Below, piece by piece: positions 1 through 7,658 of a DNA stretch of 12,014 nucleotides. The first letter of the stretch is position 1; every line of letters starts with the position of its first letter. Made by a program: the position numbers and the translations under genes. The DNA comes from a bacterium (GTDB taxonomy: Bacteria > Blakebacterota > Blakebacteria > Blakebacterales > Blakebacteraceae), in contig JALGWK010000021.1 in assembly GCA_025774205.1 (NCBI GenBank), positions 1 to 12,014 on the forward strand. The letters are read 5' to 3'. The notes below the pieces were generated by a model that worked only from the letters and a program-made list of their open reading frames with translations, did not search any database and was not told the DNA's origin.

Positions 1-279
1 GAAGATCTTGAAACTGCGGAACCGCTGAAGCCGTTCGGCCATCCCCTCCAGGACCGTCTTCTTCCAGCCTTCGGGGAGTTTCCAGTCCTCGTCGGTAACC
101 GCCCAGTCCCTCGGGTTCGGCAGACCGAGGGTCTCAAGATGTTTGGATTTACCCGGATAAATGAAGGTCCCAGGCCTGAAGTCGACCGGCGTGTCCATCC
201 ATCCTGTCGAGGGAGGACGCGTATCGACGTCGAGCAACTCTTCCCTGTTGTAGTAATCCGGTTCGTCGAATTTAGACAT
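1..279 (-). CDS. dsrK: DsrK N-terminal part (partial, runs off left edge)
   Basis: These are the first 93 codons of the catalytic, HdrD-like Fe-S subunit of the DsrMKJOP complex. In the family, cytosol-facing DsrK uses a noncubane [4Fe-4S] centre to reduce the DsrC trisulfide. I translated it by hand: it begins MSKFDEPDYYNREELLDVDT, continues with GKSKHLETLGLPNPRDWAV, and ends RLQRFRSFKIF at the window edge. Family members have their first CxxCxxC ferredoxin motif just after this point, so no cluster ligand is visible here. The ATG lies inside the end of dsrM: the shared ATGTCTAA gives an 8-base overlap and suggests translational coupling. No strong Shine-Dalgarno precedes it; only a weak GAGAGG/AAGAGAG purine stretch is present. 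The identification rests on N-terminal similarity remembered from the family plus position directly after dsrM. Confidence 0.88.
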   Translation of the reverse strand, partial: MSKFDEPDYYNREELLDVDTRPPSTGWMDTPVDFRPGTFIYPGKSKHLETLGLPNPRDWAVTDEDWKLPEGWKKTVLEGMAERLQRFRSFKIF

Positions 280-1291
280 TGCTCTCTTGCCTCTCGACCG
301 GGACCCCGGCTCTGATCATCTTCTCCCGGAGCTCGTCCTCGTATTCATCGTAGGTGTGCACATCCACCGGGTAGTCCCAGGGATTCACGTGCCTGACCGC
401 CCGGTTGTTGTTGGCCAGGTTGCGGGTCGGGCTCAGGAAAACACCGAACATGTGACTCAGTTTGCTGAGCGGGATGTAGGCCAGAAGCACACAGACGAGG
501 AGGAGATGGCCGTAGAAGAGCCCGCTGATCCCGCCGGGAACCACCGGCGAGAAATGGGTCAGTCCGACCGCGAGTTCCTTGATGCTTGCCACATCCGTCC
601 TGGTCAGGTAACGCATGAAGAAACCGCTCAGCCCGATCCCCAGCAGCAGGAAGAGCGGGAAGTAATCACCGGCCAGCGAGATGTACCGGACCTTGCTTTC
701 GGCAAACCTCCGGTAGAGCAGCCAGGCCAGTCCGCCGAGGAAGGTGAAGGAGGTGATGAAGAAGACCGGCAGGCCGATCTCGAGGAATCCGTCCGCCCCT
801 TCCAGGAACGTCACGAATCCGGGCACCGGGTTCACCATGAGGCGGAGGTGGCGCACGACGACGACCAGGAGTGACCAGTGCATCATCATGCCCGCCAGCC
901 AGAGCCATATCTCGGTGCTGTACACGAGGCGCTTGCCATCCACCATCGAGGCCTTCGTGTTTTTGAGCAGGGACCTGAAGAAGAGGACTTCCAGAAGCAT
1001 CCTGCCGATCACCTGGAGACCGGTGAACGGATTGTCGAACTTGCTCTGGTCGATCCACTCCAGCGACTTCTGCTGACCGCTCGTGGTCGGAATCCGGAAC
1101 GGGACATCGCTCCTGGTCCAGTCCATGATGCGGGCGATCGTTCCTCCCAGGAAGGCGATCACAGCCGCGTAGGGAAGGACGACACCGAAGAGCCACCCGA
1201 TGCCGGGGATCCCTCCGAGCATGCCCAGCAGGAACAGACCTGCGACCGCTGCCAAGGGTACCATGATGTTCATCGAAGTCTCTTTCAGCAT
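272..1291 (-). CDS. dsrM: DsrM, membrane cytochrome b subunit of the DsrMKJOP complex
   Basis: This is a 339-residue NarI-like integral membrane protein thought to exchange electrons with menaquinol and pass them through two b hemes to DsrK. Hydrophobic segments lie at about residues 9-26, 32-54, 127-147, 168-193, 209-226 and 255-275. Four histidines, H138, H148, H262 and H280, are spaced 10 and 18 apart. This is the same spacing as the heme ligands of E. coli NarI (H56/H66 and H187/H205), so a di-heme protein is expected. The soluble tail after residue 290 is charged. The chosen start, MLKETSMN, overlaps the rsbRD stop by 7 bases (ATGCTGA). An internal ATG at residue 7 (position 1273) is also possible, since GAAAGAGA lies before it. 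The stop overlaps dsrK. Confidence 0.93.
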   Translation of the reverse strand: MLKETSMNIMVPLAAVAGLFLLGMLGGIPGIGWLFGVVLPYAAVIAFLGGTIARIMDWTRSDVPFRIPTTSGQQKSLEWIDQSKFDNPFTGLQVIGRMLLEVLFFRSLLKNTKASMVDGKRLVYSTEIWLWLAGMMMHWSLLVVVVRHLRLMVNPVPGFVTFLEGADGFLEIGLPVFFITSFTFLGGLAWLLYRRFAESKVRYISLAGDYFPLFLLLGIGLSGFFMRYLTRTDVASIKELAVGLTHFSPVVPGGISGLFYGHLLLVCVLLAYIPLSKLSHMFGVFLSPTRNLANNNRAVRHVNPWDYPVDVHTYDEYEDELREKMIRAGVPVERQESNV

Positions 1292-1836
1292 TCGCTCGTA
1301 TCGTCAGCCCCGTCAGCCTTGTCGGGCTCGGGGCATCCGTCACGTTCGCCCATCTTTTCGAGCACCCAGGAAACGCTCCTCTTCGCTTCGTTGACCCGGA
1401 GCTCGTAGACCTGCTTCCGGTACTCTCCATAGACATCGAAGGTGGCCAGCGCGATCTCGTCGATCTTCCGGTCGAGACCGCCCCACATTTCCGTGAGACC
1501 GGGATCAGCGATGCTCTCCGTCAGTACTGCCCGGACGGCGTCCTTGAGCCGGAACACGAAGGCGAGACCCTCCGAGGCCGGGAACTGCTGGACCGCCCTG
1601 ATCTGGATGATCTCGGAAAGATGCTCCGAGATCGCGCCCGCGTCCTCACCCGCCAGCAGGGCCGAGAAGGCATTCTCCGTACCGTTCCTGATACTGGCGC
1701 CCACCGGATTGGCGAAGGGATCCTGCTCAGTGCCGAAGAGCATCACCGCATCCTCTTCGTAGATCTCCAGCGTGAAATCCACCCATTTCCGGACGATCGG
1801 ATCCTTCATCTCACTGAGCAATTGCTCCAGCGTCAT
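1285..1836 (-). CDS. Stand-alone RsbRD N-terminal-type sensor domain protein, linked to dsrM
   Basis: This 183-residue protein is soluble and mostly helical, with no signal peptide or membrane segment. It resembles the N-terminal globin-like sensor domain of RsbRD stressosome co-antagonists. Recognisable parts are the start MTLEQLLSEMKDPIVRKW, the DPFANPVGASI segment at about 39-49, and the IQIRAVQQFPASEGLAFVF segment at about 76-95. It has no STAS domain, so it is not a full stressosome protein. Similar small proteins are known directly upstream of dsrM in sulfate reducers, and their function is unsettled. The C-terminus (after about 165) is acidic and holds the only two cysteines (DGC and the final SEC). 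The start is supported by GGAGG at 1845-1849, eight bases before the ATG. It overlaps dsrM by 7 bases, so a role in assembling or sensing for DsrMKJOP is inferred. Confidence 0.8.
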   Translation of the reverse strand: MTLEQLLSEMKDPIVRKWVDFTLEIYEEDAVMLFGTEQDPFANPVGASIRNGTENAFSALLAGEDAGAISEHLSEIIQIRAVQQFPASEGLAFVFRLKDAVRAVLTESIADPGLTEMWGGLDRKIDEIALATFDVYGEYRKQVYELRVNEAKRSVSWVLEKMGERDGCPEPDKADGADDTSEC

Positions 1837-1858
1837 CCGTGGGACCTCCCCGACGCGC

Positions 1859-1887
1859 CCGGGAATGAACCCTCAGGTTCATCCCGG
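1859..1887 (-). promoter_or_regulatory. Stem-loop with one bulge, upstream of rsbRD-dsrMK
   Basis: The arms at 1859-1871 and 1876-1887 pair over 12 base pairs with a single unpaired base at 1864. The loop is four bases (1872-1875). The structure ends about 23 bases before the rsbRD start codon, just upstream of its GGAGG. No T-run follows on the minus strand, so a classical intrinsic terminator is unlikely. It may be a stabilising or attenuating structure at the dsrC/rsbRD boundary. Confidence 0.55.
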
Positions 1888-1904
1888 ACATGTCCAGTTA
1901 TCGC

Positions 1905-1930
1905 CCCGGCCCGCTTTCAGGCGAGCCGGG
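1905..1930 (-). promoter_or_regulatory. Second stem-loop between dsrC and rsbRD
   Basis: CCCGGC at 1905-1910 pairs with GCCGGG at 1925-1930. After one mismatch (1911/1924), CGC at 1912-1914 pairs with GCG at 1921-1923, leaving a six-base loop. It is the first imperfect hairpin met downstream of dsrC and stands in tandem with the one at 1859-1887. No T-tract is present. It could protect the 3' end of a dsrC message or cause partial termination; both are inferences. Confidence 0.5.
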
Positions 1931-1993
1931 AAACCATCTATTGAACAGACCACCCGAGACACCATTCCGCCAACGAGGAACGGTATACTCAGT

Positions 1994-2005
1994 GCGGCGC
2001 GCCGC
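1994..2005. repeat. 12-bp perfect palindrome just after the dsrC stop
   Basis: GCGGCGCGCCGC reads the same on both strands and begins five bases after the dsrC stop codon. As RNA it has no natural loop, so it is a poor hairpin unless the central bases open. As DNA it could be a protein-binding site. GC-rich sequence makes chance occurrence plausible. Confidence 0.4.
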
Positions 2006-2010
2006 TTCGA

Positions 2011-2328
2011 TCAGACACAACCCGTGGGCTTGGGCAGACCCGCGACCTTGCAGGCACCCTTGGCCGGACCGCTCGGGAAGAGGTCGTAGACCTCCTTGAG
2101 CTTGAGATCGGTCGCCTTGCAGAGCTTCCGGATCATCGGCGCCATGTTGTACTCGAGGTAGTATTCCCTCAGGTAGTTGACCAGTTTCCAGTGGAGCTCA
2201 CCCAGTTCCTCGACCCCTTCAGTCTTGGCGAGATCCACAGCGACAGCCTCATCCCACTGATCGGGATCCTGGATGAAACCATCCTCGTCGATCTCCATCA
2301 TCTTTCCGCCGAGTTCTACCTGTTCCAT
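2011..2328 (-). CDS. dsrC: DsrC, sulfur-carrier protein of dissimilatory sulfite reduction
   Basis: This 105-residue cytoplasmic protein takes sulfur from the sulfite reductase DsrAB and carries it as a trisulfide to the membrane complex DsrMKJOP. The C-terminal arm KGACKVAGLPKPTGCV holds both functional cysteines: C93 and the penultimate C104. Their 11-residue spacing is that of true DsrC and separates it from TusE and RspA homologues, which lack one or both. C70 is an extra cysteine. The core includes FIQDPDQWDEAVA (about 18-30) and YYLEYNMAPMIRKLCK (56-71), typical of the family. A strong GGAGGA at 2335-2340 sits six bases before the ATG, consistent with the high expression DsrC usually needs. 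Hairpins flank the gene on both sides. The dsrAB partners are not in this window. Confidence 0.96.
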   Translation of the reverse strand: MEQVELGGKMMEIDEDGFIQDPDQWDEAVAVDLAKTEGVEELGELHWKLVNYLREYYLEYNMAPMIRKLCKATDLKLKEVYDLFPSGPAKGACKVAGLPKPTGCV

Positions 2329-2334
2329 CGTATC

Positions 2335-2340
2335 TCCTCC
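2335..2340 (-). promoter_or_regulatory. Strong ribosome binding site of dsrC
   Basis: GGAGGA on the minus strand is followed by GATACG and the ATG. It is the strongest Shine-Dalgarno match in the window and comes just after the stem-loop at 2363-2386. The layout suggests that dsrC is translated more heavily than its neighbours. Confidence 0.75.
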
Positions 2341-2362
2341 ATATGTTTCGCCTGTACCCCGG

Positions 2363-2386
2363 CCCGGGACCTGGCATGGTCCCGGG
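2363..2386 (-). promoter_or_regulatory. Perfect 9-bp stem-loop between osmC and dsrC
   Basis: CCCGGGACC at 2363-2371 and GGTCCCGGG at 2378-2386 pair perfectly around a six-base loop (2372-2377). It lies seven bases after the osmC stop and about 34 bases before the dsrC start. No T-run follows, so it may be a processing or stability element that uncouples dsrC from the upstream message, or a weak or Rho-assisted terminator. The structure is seen directly; the role is inferred. Confidence 0.65.
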
Positions 2387-2392
2387 TGAAGT

Positions 2393-2785
2393 TCAGGCGA
2401 ACTCGATGTCGACCCGCGGTGGATGGCTGAGAGTGCCGTGGATCACGCAATGTTCCGCCACGCGCTGCACGGCTTCTCTTCTGTCATCCGGAAAACCCTC
2501 CGGCAGATCGACGTCGATCACAATGCCGGCGATCCGTTTGGGGTCATCCGCGAGTTCCAGAGTGAGGCTGACACTGACGTCGCCATCGGTGTAGCCATGT
2601 GTATCACAGTAAGCCTGGACCATCATCGCGACGCAGGCACCCAGCGAACCGGCCAGGAGTTCGGCTGGAGCCGGCCCCCCGTCCTGGCCGCCGTCGCGGG
2701 CCGACATGTCGGCCTGAACGGTGTGCCCCCGGACCTGGATGACGAACTCCAGGCCACTCTCCCTCTCGATGGTGATCAGGTCCAT
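2393..2785 (-). CDS. OsmC/Ohr-family thiol protein
   Basis: This 130-residue cytoplasmic protein belongs to the OsmC fold, whose members reduce peroxides or act on small thiols and persulfides with a cysteine pair. The first family motif is AELLAGSLGACVAMM (41-55) with C51. The second is AEHCVIHGTL (110-119) with C113. These match the peroxidatic and resolving cysteines, so the site looks intact. C60 is extra. The length fits the small OsmC subgroup (YhfA-like, about 130-140). The ATG is 30 bases after sat; GGAAGG upstream is rather distant, so translation may be modest. Its place between sat and dsrC suggests a link to sulfur or thiol redox, but its substrate is unknown. OsmC proteins do occur near other sulfur-trafficking genes. 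Confidence 0.85.
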   Translation of the reverse strand: MDLITIERESGLEFVIQVRGHTVQADMSARDGGQDGGPAPAELLAGSLGACVAMMVQAYCDTHGYTDGDVSVSLTLELADDPKRIAGIVIDVDLPEGFPDDRREAVQRVAEHCVIHGTLSHPPRVDIEFA

Positions 2786-2815
2786 TTACACGATCTTTCC
2801 TTCCGGGTGGTCCTG

Positions 2816-4039
2816 TTACTTCGCGTCGCCGGTGGCGGCACCGTGCAGCTTGACCTCGACCTTCTCTTCGAGGTTGCTGTAGTAATCCTTCAGGATCGCC
2901 ACTATCTCCGGCCGGCTGAACTCCGCGGGCGGGTCGCCACCCTCGGAGAGAGTCTTGCGGAGGACCGTGCCGCTCAGCATCAGGCGATCGTCCTTCCCGT
3001 GGGGGCAGGTCTTCATCGAAACCATCCCCTGGCACTTGTAGCAGTGGAAGGTCCAGTCGATGTTCAGCGGCTGGGTTTCGAGGGCGTCCTGGGGGATCTT
3101 CAGGAAGATCTCCTGGGCGTCGAACGGACCATAGTAGTCCCCCACTCCGGCGTGGTCGCGACCCACGATCAGGTGGCTGCAGCCATAGTTCTGACGGAAG
3201 ACGGCATGGAGCAGTGCCTCCCGGGGACCGGCGTAACGCATGTCGAGGGGGTAACCGCCCTGGACGACCGATTCCTTGATGAAGTAGTTCTCCACCAGCG
3301 CGTCGATGCAGCGCACTCTGACGTCGGCCGGGATGTCGCCCGGCTTGAGCCCGCCGACCAGCTGATGGATGAAGAGGCCATCGAGGACCTCGAGCGCGAT
3401 CTTGGCCAGGTACTCGTGGGAGCGGTGCATCGGGTTCCGCAGCTGCAGCGCGGCCACGGTGCGCCATCCCTTCTCGATGAACATCTTCCGTGACTCGTCA
3501 GGCCGCATGTAGATGTCACCGAACTCGGTGGGGAAGTAACTCTCGCTGAGGACCTTGATCGGTCCGGCCAGGTTGACTTCTTTCTGGGCCATGACCATGG
3601 CCACACCGGGGTGCGCCTCGTCGGTCGTACAGTAGACTTCCTGACACTCGAGGGCCTTGTCGATGGTGTACTTCTCGGTCACCGTCATGATGGCCATGTC
3701 GGTTCCCGTCTCCTCGTCGACCAGCGTGATCTCCTCACCGTCGGCGATACTGTCGGCGTCTTCCTGCGTGGCCGAAAGGGTTACCGGGATGGGCCAGAAG
3801 GTGCCGTCGGTCATGGCCATGTCGGTGACGACGCCCTTCCAGTCGGCGCTGCCCATGAAACCGTCCAGGGGAGTGAATCCACCGATCCCCATCATGATGG
3901 TGTCACCGGTCTCCCGTGATGTCATGGGGATCTTCTTCAGAGTTGCTGCGTGCTGCTGTCCGGCGGCCAGTTCCTCACCCTCCAACAGGAGCGGCTTCAG
4001 TACCTTGTCCGGGCCGTGTGGTTTAACCAGTTGATCCAT
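2816..4039 (-). CDS. sat: Dissimilatory sulfate adenylyltransferase (ATP sulfurylase)
   Basis: This 407-residue enzyme makes adenylyl sulfate (APS) and pyrophosphate from sulfate and ATP, the first step of sulfate reduction; the reverse direction makes ATP. An N-terminal PUA-like region with [12 protein letters not shown] (about 51-62) precedes the catalytic domain. Catalytic motifs are QLRN (199-202), HRSH (205-208, the HxxH nucleotide site) and [13 protein letters not shown] (292-304). C333, C336, C345 and H347 form a Cys3His group like the zinc site of bacterial and archaeal Sat. No APS kinase domain is fused, as expected for the dissimilatory type. The start at 4039 is chosen because AAGGGA precedes it at a 5-base distance. 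The frame stays open to an ATG at 4123, but that would run into qmoC. The gap to qmoC is 10 bases. Confidence 0.96.
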   Translation of the reverse strand: MDQLVKPHGPDKVLKPLLLEGEELAAGQQHAATLKKIPMTSRETGDTIMMGIGGFTPLDGFMGSADWKGVVTDMAMTDGTFWPIPVTLSATQEDADSIADGEEITLVDEETGTDMAIMTVTEKYTIDKALECQEVYCTTDEAHPGVAMVMAQKEVNLAGPIKVLSESYFPTEFGDIYMRPDESRKMFIEKGWRTVAALQLRNPMHRSHEYLAKIALEVLDGLFIHQLVGGLKPGDIPADVRVRCIDALVENYFIKESVVQGGYPLDMRYAGPREALLHAVFRQNYGCSHLIVGRDHAGVGDYYGPFDAQEIFLKIPQDALETQPLNIDWTFHCYKCQGMVSMKTCPHGKDDRLMLSGTVLRKTLSEGGDPPAEFSRPEIVAILKDYYSNLEEKVEVKLHGAATGDAK

Positions 4040-4044
4040 TATCG

Positions 4045-4050
4045 TCCCTT
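4045..4050 (-). promoter_or_regulatory. Ribosome binding site that fixes the sat start
   Basis: AAGGGA on the minus strand, followed by CGATA and ATG, supports the start at 4039. It touches the qmoC stop codon (4050-4052), so ribosomes ending on qmoC could reinitiate on sat. Confidence 0.7.
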
Positions 4051-5390
4051 TATTGTGTTGAGTCGGCGGTGTCCTCCGACTCCGGTTCTTCTTCAGTTTC
4101 TTCAGATCCTTCGTCTGGTTCATCTTCGGATGGTTCTTCTACAGTCGTGGCCGTGGCCGGTGCCTCTGTCATAACTGCGGCGAGTGGCACGGATCCGGCG
4201 TACTCCTTCGTCCGTCCCGAGTACTCGGCGTAGACCATGGCCAGCGTCCGGTACCAGATGTGGGCGAATTTTGAATAGGGCAGGTACACCAGCAGACCGA
4301 AAACGCACATGAGGTGCACGAAGTAGACGGCGTAGGCGGTGTACTGCATCGCTCCGCCGTGGGCGTCGGCGCCCACCGTGAAACGGAAGATCTCGGTGAT
4401 AAAGCCGGTGATACCGACCAGCAGGAGCAGCCAGATGAAGATCGTATCGAAGGAAGTGTTCCCGGCCGTATCACCGGCATCTTTCTTCCGGTCGAGAATC
4501 GCCTTCAGGCAGCCGGCGATGAGCAGGATCCCGCCGATGTTGGCGAGGATCTTCATAGGGTGGATCAGGTTGAAGGGGTAGACGGAGTCTAACCCCAGCG
4601 CCGGGAAGAGGTAGATGTCGAGCACGGCGTAGATCGTGACCACGAAAAGAGCGATGAAACCGTAGAAGGCATAGAGGTGGGTCGATTGACGGTTTCCCCT
4701 CTGGGTGCACTTCCCGAACTGCTTGTGGGTAAGCACCGCTATGACGGTCTTGATGAAACTCGGTATGATCCCGGTCTCTCCGACGGCACGTCCCGCCGTG
4801 ACATCTGCCAGTTTCATCGCCTTCCAGTACTTGAACAATCCGCCGAGCAGGCCGACGAAAGCCAGCATCGTGAGCGTCGTATAGAACGCGATCAGGAGCC
4901 AGTGCGGGAAGAAGCTGGCGTAGAAGGCCTCGTCATGTACACCACCGCCAAGACCGATCATGTTCTCGATAGGGTGGCGGAGCAGGATAGCCAGCAGCAG
5001 CAGGATGCCCGGCACCAGCATGAACATCACCGGGATCTGACGGACCCGGTTCACCATCCCGGCCATGAACTGCGGTGTGGCATAATGCTTCACCGACTGT
5101 TCCCGAACCGCCGCCAGCACATCGCCCGGTTTCGCGCCGCGGGTGCAGCGTTCCGAGCAGTCCATGCACTGATGGCAGAGCCAGACATCAGGGTCCGCCA
5201 TCAGGCGGTCCTTCAGTCCCCACTGGGCCCAGATCATCTCTTTCCGCGGGAAGGGACTGGAATCGTTCGACAGATCGCAGACCACCGAGCAGGTCGCGCA
5301 CTGGACGCACAGTTTCAGGTCACCGCCGCCCGAGTCGATGATCTCCTCGACGAACTTCCGGTCCGGCTTCAGCAGAACCGCCTCGGCCAT
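4050..5390 (-). CDS. qmoC: QmoC, membrane cytochrome b and Fe-S subunit of the Qmo complex
   Basis: This 446-residue subunit anchors QmoABC to the membrane and links the menaquinone pool to the cytoplasmic subunits and APS reductase. The N-terminal HdrC-like domain carries two [4Fe-4S] motifs: [11 protein letters not shown] (C28, C31, C34, C38) and [11 protein letters not shown] (C72, C75, C78, C82). The HdrE/NarI-like part has about six membrane segments, near 119-137, 163-185, 240-262, 279-298, 317-333 and 353-371. H359 and H377 are 18 apart, as are the heme ligands in the last helices of NarI and DsrM; H238 and H277 are further candidates. The last roughly 40 residues (after about 405) form an acidic, low-complexity tail that is not part of the core fold. 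AGAGGA at 5399-5404 precedes the ATG. It follows qmoB by 14 bases. Confidence 0.95.
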   Translation of the reverse strand: MAEAVLLKPDRKFVEEIIDSGGGDLKLCVQCATCSVVCDLSNDSSPFPRKEMIWAQWGLKDRLMADPDVWLCHQCMDCSERCTRGAKPGDVLAAVREQSVKHYATPQFMAGMVNRVRQIPVMFMLVPGILLLLAILLRHPIENMIGLGGGVHDEAFYASFFPHWLLIAFYTTLTMLAFVGLLGGLFKYWKAMKLADVTAGRAVGETGIIPSFIKTVIAVLTHKQFGKCTQRGNRQSTHLYAFYGFIALFVVTIYAVLDIYLFPALGLDSVYPFNLIHPMKILANIGGILLIAGCLKAILDRKKDAGDTAGNTSFDTIFIWLLLLVGITGFITEIFRFTVGADAHGGAMQYTAYAVYFVHLMCVFGLLVYLPYSKFAHIWYRTLAMVYAEYSGRTKEYAGSVPLAAVMTEAPATATTVEEPSEDEPDEGSEETEEEPESEDTADSTQ

Positions 5391-5404
5391 GCTCGACGTC
5401 CTCT

Positions 5405-7654
5405 CTACAGACCCTTGAAGGGGTTCATGCCGATATCTTCGATTTCATCGGCGAATTCGTTGATGATCTCGGGCAGACGCTCGAATTCATCGATCGACAA
5501 CTGCACGAGCTTCACCCGTTCCTCTTCGAGGGCCAGCTGCTTGAGCTTCTCCTGGATGTTTTCGCTCCGGGTCTCCATCAGCTCACTGCCGTTGATGAAG
5601 TGGCACTGGTAATCATCGCCCGACTTGCAGCCGATCATGATGATCCCGTCGAATCCCTTGGAGAGCGCGTCGGAGATCCAGACCACGTTCACCGAACCGA
5701 GACAGCGGACCGGTATGAAGCGGATCCAGGCACTGTGCCTGATCCGTTTCAGTCCCGCGGTGTCGAGCGCCGGGTAGGCGTCGTTCTCGCAGAGGAGACC
5801 GAGGAGACGCGGTTTCTCATCCCACTCTTCCGGGACCTCCACGGCCTTGATCGCCGCCGAAATGATCGGGACCGAGTAGTCGGAGAAGGAGATGATCCGC
5901 TCCGGACAGGCCCCCAGACAGATCCCGCACCGGCGGCACCGGGTCGGGTTCGGCAGCGGGGTGCCTTTCTCGTCCTCATTGAGGGTCCCGAAGGGGCACT
6001 CCTCGGTGCACCGCTTGCACTGGGTGCAGCGGTCGAGGGCGAAGTCGGGATACGACATGTCACCCCAGCGCGGATGGACCGCTTCGCCGCGGCTGGTCAG
6101 ATCGACGCACTGGACCGCCTTCAGCGCCGCGCCCGAGCCGTCTTCGCTCGAGACCTGCGAGTCATTCGGCGCCCGCATGCAGCCGGCGGCGTATATCCCC
6201 GTCCGGCGTGATTCATAAGGGAAACAGATGAAGTGGGAGTCGGGGAAATCATATTTAAAGACCGGCAGGTCGGGCCCCTGACGGTAATCGAGGTTGAGCA
6301 GACTGGTGTCCGTCAGGTGGTTCAGATCCTCGAAGGTCTGTTTCGCCTTGTTAAGCTGGGCCCCCTCCTCGCCCTTCGCGATCACCGCTTCGGCGTCTAC
6401 CAGCTTCCTGATCGACTCGCTGTCGGCGGCGTTCGGGACCATGCCTGTCGCCAGCACCACCAGATCGGTCTCGAGTTCGATCTTCTCACCCAGCAGGGTG
6501 TCTTCCGCCTCAACCCTCGGGTGACCGTCCCCACCGACTGACACGCCGGTGACCTCGGCCTTGGTGAAGAAGATGCCGCTGTCCTCCTGGGCGCGGACGT
6601 AGAAATCCTCGTACTGGCCGGGTGAGCGGATATCCTTGTAAAGGATGTAGGCATCGGCCTCCGGGTCCATCTCCCTGACCACGAGAGCCTGTTTGAGGGA
6701 GACCCGGCAGCAGACCGCCGAACAGTACGGCAGGTGGTCCTCATCACGGGAGCCGGCGCACTGGATAAAGGCGATCTTCCTGGCCGGCTGGCCGTCGCTC
6801 GGACGGGTGATCTGTCCGGTGGCGATCATCTCTTCCATCTCGACATTGGTGATTACATCGGGTGAAGCGCTGTATCCGAGATGGTCGAGACGGTTCGCGT
6901 CATACGGCTTCCAGCCGGTGGCCTGGACGATGGCGCCCACCCGGAACTCACCGCTCGATCCGTTCGCCTTCAGTTTGACGTCGAACTGCCCGGGCTGACC
7001 GCTGATACCCTCGATGGACGCTTCGGTGTGGACCGTGATGCGTTCGTTCTGCTCCACCTCTGCGATGAGGGCGCTCAGATCGACCGGTTGCGGTTCCCGG
7101 TAGGGCGGCTCGTGCGGGATGCGCCGGGCGAACCGGTTCATCCAGCCGCCGAGCTGCGTCTCCTTCTCCACGAGCACCACGTCGTGGCCGATATTGGCGG
7201 CGTCGAGAGCCGCCGTGATCCCGGTGATCCCCCCCCCGACCACCATGATGGTCCGGTCGACCTCCTCCTCAAAGGGGACCGGGATATCGATCTTCCGGGC
7301 CTTGATGATACCCATCCGGAGGTAATCCTCGGCCATCATCTGGGTGTCTTCGTCGTTGGGTTCGTGGCTCCAGACCACCTGCTCCCTGAGGTTCACCCGC
7401 TCGGTGTGGCACCCGTCGAAGGTGAAGGTGTCGGTCATGAAGCGTGGTGTGCACGCAGCGATGACCAGGGCATTGGCGCCGTCCTGGATGTCCTGTGTGA
7501 TGAGCGCGCAGCCTTCTTCTCCGCAGAGGAATTCATGGTCGTGAATGACATCGACCTCGAACTCGTCGCTGGCGGCTTCCATCAGTGCCTCGATGTCGAG
7601 AGCGTCACCGATGCTGCAGCCACGGCATATGTATGCGGCTACTTTCCTGTCCAA
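5405..7654 (-). CDS. qmoB: QmoB, HdrA-like flavoprotein fused to an MvhD-like domain
   Basis: This 749-residue cytoplasmic subunit of QmoABC resembles heterodisulfide reductase HdrA with a C-terminal MvhD (hydrogenase delta) domain. Its N-terminal Cys-bearing domain has CRGC at C10/C13. The FAD-binding VVGGGITGITAAL starts at 138. The HdrA cysteine motif QCAGSRDEDHLPYCSAVCC gives C299, C311, C315 and C316. Two ferredoxin motifs follow: CTQCKRCTEECP (C543, C546, C549, C553) and CRRCGICLGACP (C573, C576, C579, C583). The MvhD-like region spans about 615-740 with C622, C651, C676 and C684. The length is usual for QmoB. The start codon is TTG, chosen because it places MDRKVAAYICRGC at the family N-terminus and GGAG lies seven bases upstream; the next in-frame Met is residue 25. 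The gap to qmoA is four bases. Confidence 0.95.
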   Translation of the reverse strand: MDRKVAAYICRGCSIGDALDIEALMEAASDEFEVDVIHDHEFLCGEEGCALITQDIQDGANALVIAACTPRFMTDTFTFDGCHTERVNLREQVVWSHEPNDEDTQMMAEDYLRMGIIKARKIDIPVPFEEEVDRTIMVVGGGITGITAALDAANIGHDVVLVEKETQLGGWMNRFARRIPHEPPYREPQPVDLSALIAEVEQNERITVHTEASIEGISGQPGQFDVKLKANGSSGEFRVGAIVQATGWKPYDANRLDHLGYSASPDVITNVEMEEMIATGQITRPSDGQPARKIAFIQCAGSRDEDHLPYCSAVCCRVSLKQALVVREMDPEADAYILYKDIRSPGQYEDFYVRAQEDSGIFFTKAEVTGVSVGGDGHPRVEAEDTLLGEKIELETDLVVLATGMVPNAADSESIRKLVDAEAVIAKGEEGAQLNKAKQTFEDLNHLTDTSLLNLDYRQGPDLPVFKYDFPDSHFICFPYESRRTGIYAAGCMRAPNDSQVSSEDGSGAALKAVQCVDLTSRGEAVHPRWGDMSYPDFALDRCTQCKRCTEECPFGTLNEDEKGTPLPNPTRCRRCGICLGACPERIISFSDYSVPIISAAIKAVEVPEEWDEKPRLLGLLCENDAYPALDTAGLKRIRHSAWIRFIPVRCLGSVNVVWISDALSKGFDGIIMIGCKSGDDYQCHFINGSELMETRSENIQEKLKQLALEEERVKLVQLSIDEFERLPEIINEFADEIEDIGMNPFKGL

Positions 7655-7658
7655 GGCA

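Noticed and set aside
1837-2010. Promoter for rsbRD-dsrMK
   Set aside because: TATACC on the minus strand could be a -10 box, but no acceptable -35 element lies 16-18 bases upstream.
2423-3493. 356-codon open frame on the plus strand across osmC and sat
   Set aside because: It is antisense to two clear genes, has no family resemblance or ribosome site, and such frames are common opposite GC-rich coding sequence.
4040-4123. Upstream ATG giving Sat 28 extra residues
   Set aside because: The extension is basic, unlike Sat N-termini, and would overlap the end of qmoC by 74 bases; the ATG at 4039 has a proper ribosome site.
4677-5612. 311-codon plus-strand open frame opposite qmoC
   Set aside because: It crosses the qmoC/qmoB boundary in antisense and shows no recognisable domain.
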